Below, piece after piece: positions 24,601-35,644 of a stretch of 64,000 nucleotides of DNA (its first letter is position 1; every line of letters begins with the position of its first letter). Position numbers and translations under genes: made by a program. The notes below the pieces were generated by a model, which was not told where the DNA came from, did not search any database, and saw only the letters and a program-made list of their open reading frames with translations. The stretch comes from Spirodela intermedia (lineage: Eukaryota; Streptophyta; Magnoliopsida; Alismatales; Araceae): contig LR746272.1 in NCBI GenBank assembly GCA_902729315.2, positions 1,364,001 to 1,428,000 on the forward strand. Direction: 5' to 3'.

Positions 24601-26379
24601 CTTCAAAATAAGAACCAGGAATTAATGAAGCAGATTGATATTTGCCAAGTAATATGCATCTTCCTTCAAGTCCTCTTATATCAATGTTGTAAGATAAAAT
24701 TATCATTTTTGATTATGCTGACTTTTCTATCAGGAGGAAAATAAGATATTGGACAAACTTCATCGCCAAAAGGTGTCCGAAGTTGAAAAACTTAGCCAGA
24801 CTGTACGAGAGTTAGAAGAGGCTGTACTTGCGGGTGGTGCAGCTGCAAATGCTGTGCGGGATTACCAGCGCAAAGTTCAGGAGATGAACGTATGATCATT
24901 ATCTGTCAAAAATATCTTCTCAGACCATATTTTGAGTTCATGGCATCAACAGCACGCCTAAAATGTTTTCTTGTATTTTCTACCTTTTTTTTATTTTTCA
25001 TAGGACGAGATGAAAACTCTTGATCGGGAATTGTCGCGGGCTAAGGTTACCGCAAACAGGGTTGCAGTTGTGGTGGCTAACGAATGGAAGGATGCCAACG
25101 ACAAAGTCATGCCCGTAAGGCAGTGGCTTGAAGATCGGCGGTTCATGCAGGCATGAATTCAGCGCCCCATTTTTTCTTCCTTGCTCTGAATGAATTTTAT
25201 GGATGGTCATCCTCATATTCATTGGTTCTTGATACCCCCACGCTGCTGACATGGCATCCATCGTACTTTTCTTCAGGGCGAAATGCAGCAGCTTCGTGAT
25301 AAGCTCGCAGTTGCCGAACGCACTGCAAGGTCCGAGGCACTGCTAAAAGTAAGCCCAATGCTTTGTTATTGATTTTGACCCCGTTTTTTTTTCACTGGGT
25401 GATTCTTCACATGATGTTCTATGAGAATTGTCGGCTTGGCTTGCTTTCAGGACAAGTACCAGTTACGCTTGAAAGTTCTGGAAGAAAGCTTGAGGACGTC
25501 TTCCAGTGGCGGCAGCCGGCTTCCTGTGGAGGGTAGGAGCATCAGCAACGGCCCTTTAAGACGCCAGTCCCTTGGGGGGCCCGAAAACGTCGCCAAGGTT
25601 TCTCCAAACGGATTTTTATCCAAGAGAACACCTTCTCAGCCGAGATCCTCTTTCTCCTTCGGCGCCAGCACGGTTCTGAAGCACGCAAAGGGGACTTCCA
25701 AGTCGTTTGATGGTGGGTCAAGATCACTGGAGAGGAGCAAATCCCTTGTGAATGGGCCGAGCCTAAACTTTCCCCTGAACAAATCCTCTGATACTGCCGG
25801 AGGCCCTGAGCCCCCGAGCAGTTGGAAAGAGAATCCTCAGGAGAAGCCCGCTGATTTCTCTAACCCAGAATCGGACATGGTGTCGGGTCTATTATACGAC
25901 ATGCTGCAGAAGGAGGTCGTGAATCTGAGGAAGGGAATCCATGAAAAGGATCAAAGTTTGAAAGACAAGGACGATGCCATTGAGGTAGATGCCCTTATTT
26001 ACTCCTTTGCTTCAGTATTTGAACAACACACTCAAGCAGCTTCACGTCTCCCAGATGTTGGCGAAGAAGGTTGACACACTAACCAAGGCCATGGAGATTG
26101 AGGCGAAGAAGATGAGGAGGGAGGTGGCCGCCATGGAGAAGGAGGTGGCCGCCATGAGAGTGGACAAGGTGCACGAGAGCAGGGCCAAGAAGCTCGGGAG
26201 CTCCAAGGGCCCCATAAATAGCCCTCAGATGCTTCCCGGGAGGTGCGCACGTCCTACCCAATGACTCATCATCACTCTGTTGACATCAATCACCCTCTGA
26301 CTTCTATCCATCCCCCATATGATTCTATTACATGCGCAGGACTCTGCCTCGCGCTGGGTTGGTGCGCAACCTCCAATAG
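21669..26379 (+). CDS. MAP70: Microtubule-associated protein 70 (MAP70 family)
   Basis: MAP70 proteins are plant-specific coiled-coil proteins that bind cortical microtubules and act in cell growth and wall patterning. Eleven exons splice in frame: 21669-21942, 22039-22124, 22723-22788, 24017-24187, 24478-24648, 24734-24889, 25004-25150, 25277-25348, 25451-25984, 26055-26242 and 26340-26379. They give 1905 nt, 634 aa, close to family length (about 620). Conserved blocks include INLLHGSDPVRVELSRLENE, AAQFAAEATLRRVHAAQKDD, EAVLAGGAAANAVRDYQRK and RVAVVVANEWKD, then a Ser-rich region and KAMEIEAKKMRREVAAMEKE, ending RTLPRAGLVRNLQ. Heptad-rich coiled coil covers most of residues 60-400. I chose the ATG at 21669 (G at -3, G at +4) over the in-frame ATG at 21642, which has T at -3. 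The intron after exon 7 begins with GC (CAG/GCATGA). A broken second copy lies at 47735-50960. Confidence 0.95.
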
Positions 26380-26720
26380 CTTACCCGGAGCCAATGAGGC
26401 TGGCTATGGCGGGGCATTCTTCCCCTTCGAAAAAAAAAAAAGAAAGAAAGAAAAAGGAGGATTTGATTTTTAGGGAAATTTTACCTGCACCCGGGCATCC
26501 TGCGTTCACCACCGGAGGAGATCGGTCTGCATCTGACCTGACTTATGTTTGGAGCTGGCTAACCTTCTGCAGGTTCTATTTGCTAAATCTGTGCTTGTCT
26601 GGTTTGTATAGGCCGCTGGCTTCCACCTCTCTCTCTCTGTTTGTAATCTGTAGTGTGTGATGATGATGTTCATATCTTTCTAATTTTAGATGAGGGCTTA
26701 TATTCTTGACACGGCCCCCC

Positions 26721-26755
<35 letters not shown>

Positions 26756-27370
26756 ATATATATATATATATTGTTACTTTTGGTGTTTGATTTTTTTCCA
26801 TGGATTAAACATTTACGTGTACGTTCTGCCTACGGGGATTAATGGGCCTGATCGGTTCTGGGCCTTCTCTGGTCTTAACCCGTACGGCTCCTCTGAAGCC
26901 CATAATAGCCCATTAAATCGATTGATCGGGCCCGGTATCCTAGTTAAGCTGCCCGTGTAGTTGTTAGAACTCGAAGATAAATGTCGATATTGCCAACCCA
27001 TCTGACAGGATTTTCCGATATGCTGGCCCGGGCTCGAAGGGATCTCTGTCGGTTTCTGAAGGGGTGGACGCCCCTCACTTTTGCTTCAAGGACGGATACA
27101 GAGGAAGGAAACATGTCGCCGCCGGTCTGTCACCGAGATCCTTCGCAAATCCCGTACACAGTCGCGATTTCAGAGACCGAAATCATCTCACAGTACCGGA
27201 TCTCGCCGCCGCCACGTCATTCCCAACTGTTCCAGGCGGAGACAGTGAAGGCGAGAAGGAGACGACGAGAAGCGTGAAGAAAAGCTGGCTCCGGGCGGGG
27301 GCAGCGACGGCGAAATTGATTATGCCCTCCACCGAGATTATGTCCGAGGAATAGGTGGATCTGGCCGGGA
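26380..27370. other. MAP70 3' flank and spacer to ARR remnant
   Basis: This holds the MAP70 3' UTR and spacer. Positions 26560-27060 align by eye with 50930-51480 of copy B. No gene was recognised; the frames at 26981-27354 match nothing I know. Confidence 0.5.
26722..26771. repeat. (CT)n-(AT)n compound microsatellite after MAP70
   Basis: CT repeats from about 26722 to 26752 run directly into AT repeats to about 26771, in the MAP70 3' flank. The matching position of copy B (51092-51212) has a much longer CT run followed by a CTAT repeat, so the array predates the duplication and later diverged. Confidence 0.9.
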
Positions 27371-30082
27371 TGACAAGGAAGGTCGAGCAGATCGGAAGGA
27401 CTCAGCTCTCGGGGGTTCTACGTGGGAAGTGCCTTCGGGCTGACCTCCAAGGCGGATGAAGAGGTGCCGGAGAGGCTCGCTGCGGAGCTCAGGGTTCTTC
27501 TATTCGTGGATGAACCGATGTTTCATAAGTTCGACTACAACGGTGTGTTCTTCTTTAACTGTCTCTTTGTTACAGCGACGTGCCTTCGATGACTGTGCAA
27601 CGTTTTGGTCCTTATAAGAGAGAGATTGGCTCATTTGGTATATATATGTTGGGAATTTTGAGACGGATCAGGATTTGATGTTTTTGTATGGCTTGTAGTG
27701 CATGAATGTCTTTGTTTGTTTTCTTTCCTTGTTTAATATTTCTTTGTAAGAGATTCTACAGGCGTGTCCTTTTAAATTGATTTCAACTGACAGAAGAAAT
27801 GTTGTTCGTTCTTTCATGAGGGATTTGGCATATTCTTTTCCTTGTATACGTTTTCAAGTGGTATGAGAAGAATTTGAGCCCTAGTCGCCTGAACTAAACG
27901 CTGGTCTGTCGATAATTGAGTATTCTGTCCTCATTTGGGCTCATGAATTTTTTGGCAATACTCTTATCTGGCAAGTTACACCGGCCAATCTCTTGTCACC
28001 ATCTTTTGGAAAGTTAATGCCGGGCAGGCAGGCATTTAGAAAAAATCATCAAATTGTCAGCTCTTTCATTGAACGGTCCCAACCTTGTATTGCTGTCATA
28101 AGGTTTCTCATGAAAAGATGAGCCATGATCACCGAGTGTCCAATCTGTCAGTTTGAAAATGTGCTGTACAAGGAACTAGTTTGATTTGAAAATGTGCTCT
28201 ACATGAAAAAAAGTCACGAACATAAACATCGTTACTTGATTGATTTGCCATTGAGAGTCTTCTCTTTATGGATTGCATATGCTCGAAGGTGCTTACTCCA
28301 ACACAGATATCGATGAATTAAGAAAAGCATTGATTGTATTGCGATTCTATGCCTGCTACTTTCCAATTTTAACTCTTTTCTAGTTTTACATGGATGCCTG
28401 TGTCCCCTGTTTCTCGTCATTCTTTATCAGCATCAGCTGTTTCTCGCCATCCTTCATCATGGACAGTGGGCTCTAAAAGATGCGGTGATTCTTTGTTTTG
28501 TCACATGAATGTTCCCAAGTGGGCCCCACACATCAAGTAAATAATGCAATGCACATGAAATGTATGTTGATGATCATACTTAGCTTGTACGTGAGGGCTT
28601 GTTTTTAACCTCGTACTTAGCAATCGAACCAATTGGCATGGCTTCTTTATGAATAAATTTCCTAAAATACTCGAGAGTTGGCTTCTTCATCTCTGGAAAA
28701 CATTTCAGAAGTTGATGCTTAAGAGATAGATTTGCAAGTGAGGACTAGGTCGATAGTTTGTACTCATGACGAATTATAAGCTTAATATTTTTTCCTATCT
28801 GTTTGAAGAGAGTCGAGTTCTTGAATTCATGAAAACTATTTTTTTTATTTTTTTTATTAGTTCAGTATTATGTATTTCTTTCTGCGGATGTTAACAGCCT
28901 TAAATATTTGATAATAAATACTCCAATTTGCATGGGTGGGAATAGTCAATTCTGGCATTCCTTAGAACTGGTTTTCAGGGGAGAATGGAGTCTTGAACAC
29001 ATCGCAAGTAAAGTAGTCCTTTGGACATTATACTTTCTTTTGCTTTTGATTTCGTGTTTGTCAATGATGTCACGTAGCTACACTGTATGAACGAAAATTC
29101 TTGTAGATTACTTGGGTACTCATTTTTTGTTTTAACAGCTGCAAACAACTTACTGATTAACCTCTTTCATGGACCTGCAAATACACGAGCTCTACTGCTG
29201 AACTTCATTGGCATTGATCATTCACAATTTTCAGTGGACTTGTGATCACCTACATACCACATAAATTTTTATTTTATCGACTGAAAATGAATGTAAACAT
29301 GGGTAAAATTTCCTAACGTGTGCTATCTATATTATTTGTAGAGGCCCGATCCTTTATTTTTTATCTAATTGACTGTAGTTACTACTTGCTCTTGGGCAGT
29401 GAGTGAACTGTCTCACCTTCAGGAGAGAAAGGGACATTGATCTGGTTATAAGTGATGTCCACGTGCCTGACATGGATGGATTTAAACTCCTTGAACTCGT
29501 TCGACTGGAGATAGATCTTCCTGTCATAAGTGAGTGATCTGTTGTGTATTATATCATAGTTTTTCAGTGGACTATTTCATAGTGTGTTAACCATATTTTC
29601 TTATCTGTGACCTGGATTTCTGTTTATAATAGTGATGTCTGCTGATTCAAGACCCTCTATGGTAATGAAAGGTGTCAGATATGGTAACATGTCATTAGGA
29701 AAAGGTGGAATAAGAATAAGGACCATGACCAATCAGATAGTGTGGAAGAATCTGACAAGCTCAAATGAGGGAGTGATGATGTTGACTACACTTCATCAGT
29801 TAACGATGCAATTGATATCAGTGGGAAAGCCCATAAGAAGAAAAGGGATGCTGAAGAAGATGCCTTCTATGTCAAAAAAACCATGCATATATTTTTCAGT
29901 TGATCTTCATCAGCAGTTTGTGAATGCTCTTAATCAGCCTGGAATTGACAGTAAGAATATCATCTCAGCTACCTTTACAAACTGAAAATTATATTTTAAA
30001 CAGTAATGCACGACTATCCTATGCACTTGAATTACTGAATGTTCCTGGCCTAACTAGAGAGAACGTTGCTAGCCACTTGCAG
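27371..30082 (+). pseudogene. Type-B response regulator pseudogene (copy A of the ARR)
   Basis: Remnants of four exons match the intact gene at 52115-59011. Exon 1 (to 27542) keeps DEEVPE and the donor context but lost about 36 nt, removing the acidic Asp cluster of the receiver. Exon 2 (29379-29529) is 151 nt against 153, a net frameshift, although [15 protein letters not shown] survives. Exon 3 (29633-29950) lost 55 nt that include the receiver Lys (YLIKP) and has further decay. Exon 4 (about 30030-30082) keeps [15 protein letters not shown], but its acceptor and first half are gone. Exon 5, the transactivation region, is missing, because homology jumps from the ARR intron to the RDR1 upstream region near 31510-31560. 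Not expected to make a functional regulator. Confidence 0.9.
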
Positions 30083-30218
30083 GTCTATCTTTTCATTCAA
30101 CTACAACTCTATATGTTTAGACTTTTATGTTTCATTTCAAACTTCACATAATTTTATTTGCATCTGCAGAGAGATGTGGTTGTAATTATTTTTCCTAATC
30201 CAAGGCTACTATTATGTT

Positions 30219-31140
30219 TGTTGAGGGTTGTATAATGGGTGGTGAAACCACAAAAGCCTAATCTAGGATAAGGTGGAAAACAAGACGCACTTTACTTAAT
30301 TAACATCTGGGTATGGTATTTATGCTGGGCCCAAGTACATGGGTAGACCAAATCAGTCTGGTTTGTTCTTAAATAATAAAGAAACTATTACATTAAAAGA
30401 AAATATATTTTTGAAACTTATTTCAATACCCACCCTCAAGCTGGTGAATCTTTAGCATACATTCGAAGCTTATGTGCAACATGCCCAAATAAGGCACAAT
30501 TCAAGCCTTTAGAAAGTATGTATGAAATTTGATCTTTTGTAGACATATATGGCATGCAAATTAGTTCAACTACCAAGTTTCTCCTTGATAAAGTGTTGAT
30601 CAATCTCAATGTGCTTCATTTTAGTCACGTTGACTTTAATTGTATGAAATGTTGATTATTAACTCGTTTTCACTGTAAGGTCTCATCATAACACCCTCTC
30701 GATCTTCAAGTCTTTAATATTAACTTTAGTCTCAATAATTCTCATGTACCTTGAGGCATTGCTCATAATTCTATTTCTGTGCATAACCTTGCTACCACAC
30801 TTTAATTCTTGTTTTGCCATATTATGAGATATCCACCAAGAAAGGTATGATATTATAAAATAGACTCTTGTCTACTATATTTCTTCCATAATACCTCAGG
30901 TACCAACATACTCCATTCTATTTGAATAAAATTTATTTCCCTAGTAATAAACTTGCTTTAGGTTGTGAATTGATTAGGTATGCTAATTGCATACGTTATA
31001 TCATATCATATTTGAGATACATAAATCAATTTTCTGACCAATTATTGATACATCCCTCTATCTACAACAACATAGTTCTTTGCTCTATCAAGTTTGAGAT
31101 TTGGATATATGTGTATTTGCTAGTTTATAAGTAGTTTTGT
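30219..31140 (-). mobile_element. 5'-truncated Ty1/Copia element (RT end, RNase H and 3' LTR)
   Basis: Minus-strand translation, with stops, shows the end of Copia pol. The order is DRGMYQ.LVRKLIYVSQI, then FLGGYLIIWQNKN.SVVARL and MPQGT.ELLRLKLILK, then KHIEIDQHFIKEKL and LSCALFGHVAHKLRMYAKDS, ending with a stop at 30438-30436. Directly after the stop is a purine-rich tract (GAGGGTGGGTA), then a putative 207-bp LTR at 30219-30425 bounded by TGTTGAGGG and TTATTTCA as read on the plus strand. Homology between duplication copies A and B breaks at 30218 and resumes near 31400, which agrees with insertion after the duplication. Confidence 0.75.
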
Positions 31141-31868
31141 ATGTTTCTTTCCAAACATACATAATATATTTTTGTTGGGAGATAAAAATTACTCTTATTG
31201 AGTGGGTTACTTCGATTTCAAACTTCTAAATATTTTCATTTCAAACTTCTTGAGACATTGACTTAACTATTATTTTTCTTAAATTATAGCATCAACATAT
31301 ATTTATAGCGTTGTAACTCCTCTTGAATATGAGGGTGTAACAAACAATGTGTAGTCTCCTTGACTTTTTTTCTGTCTCAATGTAGTTATGGCTTTTGTAA
31401 AAATACCAAACCAGGCCCGGTGGGAGCTCACTAGGACCTGGCCTGGTGGGAGGTGTCCCTTTTCCTGCTTTAGAGGACACTAGGCTATCACGGGTGAACT
31501 AATTTTATCAGTTATAATTTCACATTGTCCTTCTATTGCCTTGTATCTAAAGTCACTACTTTTGTCAGGGAGGGCCGTCTGTGAAAAGCTCGCTCCTTCG
31601 TCTTCCACCCCCCGAACCACCCCTCCTCATCGCCCCAGTTGAGGCGGGCTCCGCGCCGGATCGCCCTTCCCGCTCCGACCGACCGACCGTCGCCTCTGTT
31701 CTTCCTCGCAGCCGGTGGTTCCCTCCCTTCTGGTATGTACTCCTTTTCTTTTAGCAGCGTCTGTACTTGGCTCGGCGATTGCATCCGAATCCTCATCTTC
31801 TGTCGATGGTCATCTCCTTCGTCCGCTGATTGATGCAGCTTTGGTTGGACATACTAGGGATCGAGAAG
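31141..31868. other. Residual ARR intron and RDR1 copy A upstream region
   Basis: About 31400-31510 aligns with ARR intron sequence of copy B (near 55640-55750). From about 31590 it aligns with the RDR1 5' region of copy B (59730-59949), sharing GTTCTTCCTCGCAG and CTTCTGGTATGTACT, a possible 5' UTR intron donor. The junction marks a deletion of copy B-like sequence that includes ARR exon 5. Confidence 0.6.
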
Positions 31869-32359
31869 ATGGGAGGCAGGACACTTCGCGACTGGGGATT
31901 CCCTCTGGGCGTCGGCGCCGGCGAGGTGACGGAATTTCTGGAGGGCCACACTTGGGTCGGGACCGTCTTCGCCCTCAAGTTCCGGTTCCCCAAGAATATC
32001 GACTGGAAATCGAGAGCCTACGCTGTTGTTCAGTTCACAGAGCGGCGGTTCTCCGAGATCATCCTGGTCAAGGCCAGGAGCGGGACGTCGTGCCAAGGCC
32101 GAGGGAGCCCATGTTCGAGTGCCATGGTAGCACTCTCCACCTCGGCTGCCTGCTCTCCACCGATCGACTGTCCGTGCTCCTCGCCTTCTCAGTCGTCAGA
32201 TTCAATTTCAGCTGAAATATGAGCAACATCGCCTTCTTCCTCTCGTGGAGGGACGCGACTACAAGCTCGAGTGCTCTTTCGAAAGCATCTGGGAAATCCG
32301 GCTCCACCACTCCCGAGAGCAGCGTAAAGACCTCCTGATGCTCCAGGTTTGCCCCCCCT

Positions 32360-32422
<63 letters not shown>

Positions 32423-35400
32423 CGCTGCTAAAGGTGGCTTTTCTCTGCTGAAGCTTGTGGCTGCACCTCGGATATACGTGCTGCCGCAGAATAGCTCTAG
32501 GACCACTTACGAAGACCGTCGGTACAACTATTTCAAGGATCCTGATGATGATCGCTGGATAAGGGCGACGGATTTCACGCCGTCCTGCAGTATTGGTCAA
32601 TCCTCTGCCTTCTGTCTGGAGCTCCCCTACGACTGCAGTCTTCCTGATATCTCTCAGATCTTCGCCTACTTCAAGGAGCTCGACTCTGATCTACAGCTGG
32701 AGTTCGGTTGCTCCTACTCTCACGGCCTGGACCTCGTCCCGATCGTTCAACCCAGACCCGGACTTACGGTGACGTACGGATTTCTCTTCAAAGTGAACCA
32801 CATGGTTCAGAACGGGACGCTCTCAGGGCCGACGCTCGACGACGAGTTCTTCGGGCTGCTGAACCCCGACCTCGTCCCTCGCTGCTACATCGAGTATGCC
32901 CTGGAACGTCTCTCTCATTCAAAGACCTGCTGGTTTACTCCTGCACTGTTCCTGTCTGAGCAGTATGAGAAGCTTTTGAAGTCAAAGCATGAGATGACAT
33001 CGGGCAGGATTTCGCTGCTGCCCGGATTGGTCTACGTCCACCGGGATCACATCACCCCTTCGAAGGTTTACTTCTACGGGCCAAAGATCAACGTTTCCAA
33101 CCGGGTCATCCGCCAATATAAGGATGACCTGGAAACTTCATGCGGGTTTCCTTTGTTGACGAGGATGGAGAGAGGATGCGGTCCGTTGATTTATTGCCTC
33201 GCGTGATCTCCGAATCGGCCAACAGGCACACAGATGTCTACAGGAGGATTCTGTCCACACTGAGGAACGGCATAACTATCGGGGGGAAGAGGTTTGACTT
33301 TCTGGTCTTCTCTGCCAGTCAGTTGAAGGATAGTTCTGTGTGGATGTTTGCCTCCAGGCCTGGACTCTGTGCTGCCGACATTAGGAGATCGATGGGCAAC
33401 TTCAGCCACATCAGGAACGTCGCTAAGTATGCTGCCAGGCTTGGCCAATCTTTTGGCTCATCGACCGAGACCCTCGTCGTCAGTAGGCACGAGGTCGAGA
33501 TGATCCCTGATGTGGAGAATGCCGGAGGTTATCTGTTCTCCGATGGGATCGGAAAGATATCGGCCACATTCGCCAAGGAGGTCGCCGTGAAGTGCGACCA
33601 GAGGATCACGACGTCATCAGCCTTCCAGATCAGGTATGGTGGATTCAAGGGCGTCGTCGCCATGGACCCAACCTCGAGGGTGAAGCTGTCCCTGCGGAAG
33701 AGCATGTCCAAGTTTGACTCGAACAACACGAAGCTGGATGTCTTGGCCTACAGCAAGCCTCAGGCCTGCTATCTCAACCGCCAGCTGATCACCCTCCTGT
33801 CGACCCTTGGCATTAATGACCAGGTCTTTGGGAGGAAGCAGGAGGAGCTTGTGGCGCAGCTGGACAAAATGCTGACTGATCCAGTGAAGGCCCTGGAGTT
33901 TCTCAACACCATAAATCACGGGGAGATGGTGGGCATCCTCAAGGAGATGCTCCTCTGTGGGTACAGCCCGGGCGAGGAGCCCTTCCTATCCATGATGCTC
34001 TGGACATTTAGAGCATCCAGGCTTCTTGAGCTGAGGACAAGAAGCAGAATCTTCATCCCTATGGGGAGATCCATGATGGGCTGCTTAGACGAAACCCGCA
34101 CCCTGGAGTACGGCGAGGTTTTTGTCCAAGTTTCTTGTCACAGCGACAGGCAGCTCCAGAATGGTGGCCTGGCGATGTTCAGTGAGAGCTCCAGAAGTGG
34201 CGACAGCTCCAGTTTGGCCGTTGTCACTGGGGAGGTGATAGTCTCCAAGAACCCCTGCCTTCACCCCGGCGACCTCCGCACCCTGCTCGCCGTCGATGTC
34301 CCAGCCCTGCACCACATGGTCGACTGCGTCGTGTTCCCTCAGAAAGGAGAGAGGTCATATATATATATGGATCATTTTGACATTCCTTTTTTTAATTCAT
34401 CCCTCGTTTCTGTTTTATGTAATTTCTTTGAAATCCGTCGACCACTGTGTTATCGTAGGCCTCATCCAAATGAGTGCTCTGGTAGTGATCTGGACGGAGA
34501 TGTCTATTTCGTGAGCTGGGATCCCGAGCTCACCCCCCCTCGGCAGGTTCCACCCATGGATTACACACCGGTTCCGCAGGCCACCCTGAATCGTGATGTT
34601 ATGATTGAGGTACCGTCTCTCATCGTTTCTGGCATTTGTTTTCGTGCGTTGACTTGCAGCATCAGTTGTGGAGTTGTACAATGAATCTTGGGTCGGCCAA
34701 AAGAGAGTTTACTTTTGTGCCATCTTCTGTTCAGGATGTGGAAGAATACTTCGCGAATTACATTGTCAATAATAGCCTGGGGGTCATCTCAAATGCCCAC
34801 ACGGTCTTCGCGGACAGGGAGCCGAGAATGGCTGAAAGCGAAGTGTGCCTAGAGTTGGCAAAGCTGTTCTCAATTGCCGTTGACTTTCCCAAGACGGGTG
34901 TGCCAGCAGAGATTCCCCCACACCTGGTGGTGAGGGAATACCCGGACTTCATGCAGAAGCTCGACAAGGTCACCTACGAGTCAAAGCGTGTGATCGGGAA
35001 GCTCTTCAGGGCGGTCAGAGACCATGATCCCTCAGCACGGCCAAAGAAGTTCACCAGGATGGACGCTATGCTATCATATGACCGGGACATGGAGGTCAAC
35101 GGCTTTAGAGATCATCTCGAGGACGCCTCCTTCTTCAAGGGGGAGTACGACTTCAAGCTGGGCAATCTCATGGACTACTACGAGATAAAGACCGAGGCAG
35201 AGATCCTCTCTGGGGTAGTGATGAGTGCGTCCAAGACCTTCGACAAGTATGAGGATGGAGAGGCAGTCCGTCTGGTCGTGAGGTCGCTGAAGAAGGAGGT
35301 GAGAGGGTGGTTCAACCAGTGTGGCAGTGCTCCTGAAGACGAGACGGACGACACCTCACTGGCCAAGGCATCAGCTTGGTACCACGTGACCTATCACCAA

Positions 35401-35569
35401 GACTACTGGGGTTGCTACAACGAGGGCTTGGACCGGCCGCACTTTCTCAGCTTCCCCTGGTGCGTCTACGAGAAGCTGATCCTCACCAAGCAGAGGAAGA
35501 AGGGCATGCCGGCGGGACGCCGAGCAGCTGTCGGGAAGGCTGGCGGCATCTCTCAAGATACGGGCTTGA
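31869..35569 (+). pseudogene. RDR1 pseudogene (RNA-dependent RNA polymerase, copy A)
   Basis: Exon boundaries match the intact copy at 59950-63675: 31869-32346, 32454-34353, 34459-34609 and 34735 onward. Lesions relative to that copy are as follows. A 46-nt deletion lies near 32084, between GAGCGGG/GAGCGAG direct repeats. There is an in-frame TGA at 32213-32215 and 1-nt losses near 32250 and 33133. A 1-nt gain near 35500-35540 shifts the last residues so the frame runs to 35598. The catalytic exon 3 motif SDLDGDVYFVSWD is intact, and from the ATG at 33140 the frame stays open through splicing to 35598 (742 codons), so a truncated product cannot be excluded. Many differences from copy B are CG to TG or CA, as expected for methylated, unconstrained DNA. 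Confidence 0.9.
32362..32419. repeat. (CT)n microsatellite filling RDR1-A intron 1
   Basis: An uninterrupted CT array of about 58 nt lies inside the 107-nt first intron (32347-32453), between donor CAG/GTTTGC and acceptor GCTGAAG. The intact copy has the same array at 60486-60567, so it predates the duplication. Confidence 0.9.
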
Positions 35570-35644
35570 ATGTTTCACCATGTATCTGTACATATTAGTT
35601 CTCCGAACTCGTTTTCTTACTCTATGGGGAAGGAATAACCTTCC

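Larger units (their letters stand above)
24050..35640 (+). repeat. Segmental duplication, copy A (MAP70 - ARR - RDR1)
   Basis: This interval is collinear with copy B at about 47735-63740. It carries the MAP70 3' half and 3' flank, the ARR remnant and the RDR1 remnant, in the same order and strand. Exons, introns and flanking sequence all match, so the duplication was DNA-level rather than retroposed. Homology detectable by eye starts in MAP70 exon 4 and stops near 35640, exactly where a Gypsy LTR-like sequence begins. Confidence 0.85.

Noticed and set aside
27371-30082. Possibility that copy A of the ARR is a functional divergent regulator
   Set aside because: Receiver Asp cluster and Lys are deleted, exon 2 is frameshifted, exon 4 lost its acceptor and exon 5 is absent.
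32189-32600. Frames encoding long Ser-Leu or Arg-Glu repeats (also at 21381, 44495, 51067, 60316)
   Set aside because: These are translations of CT/GA microsatellites, not proteins.
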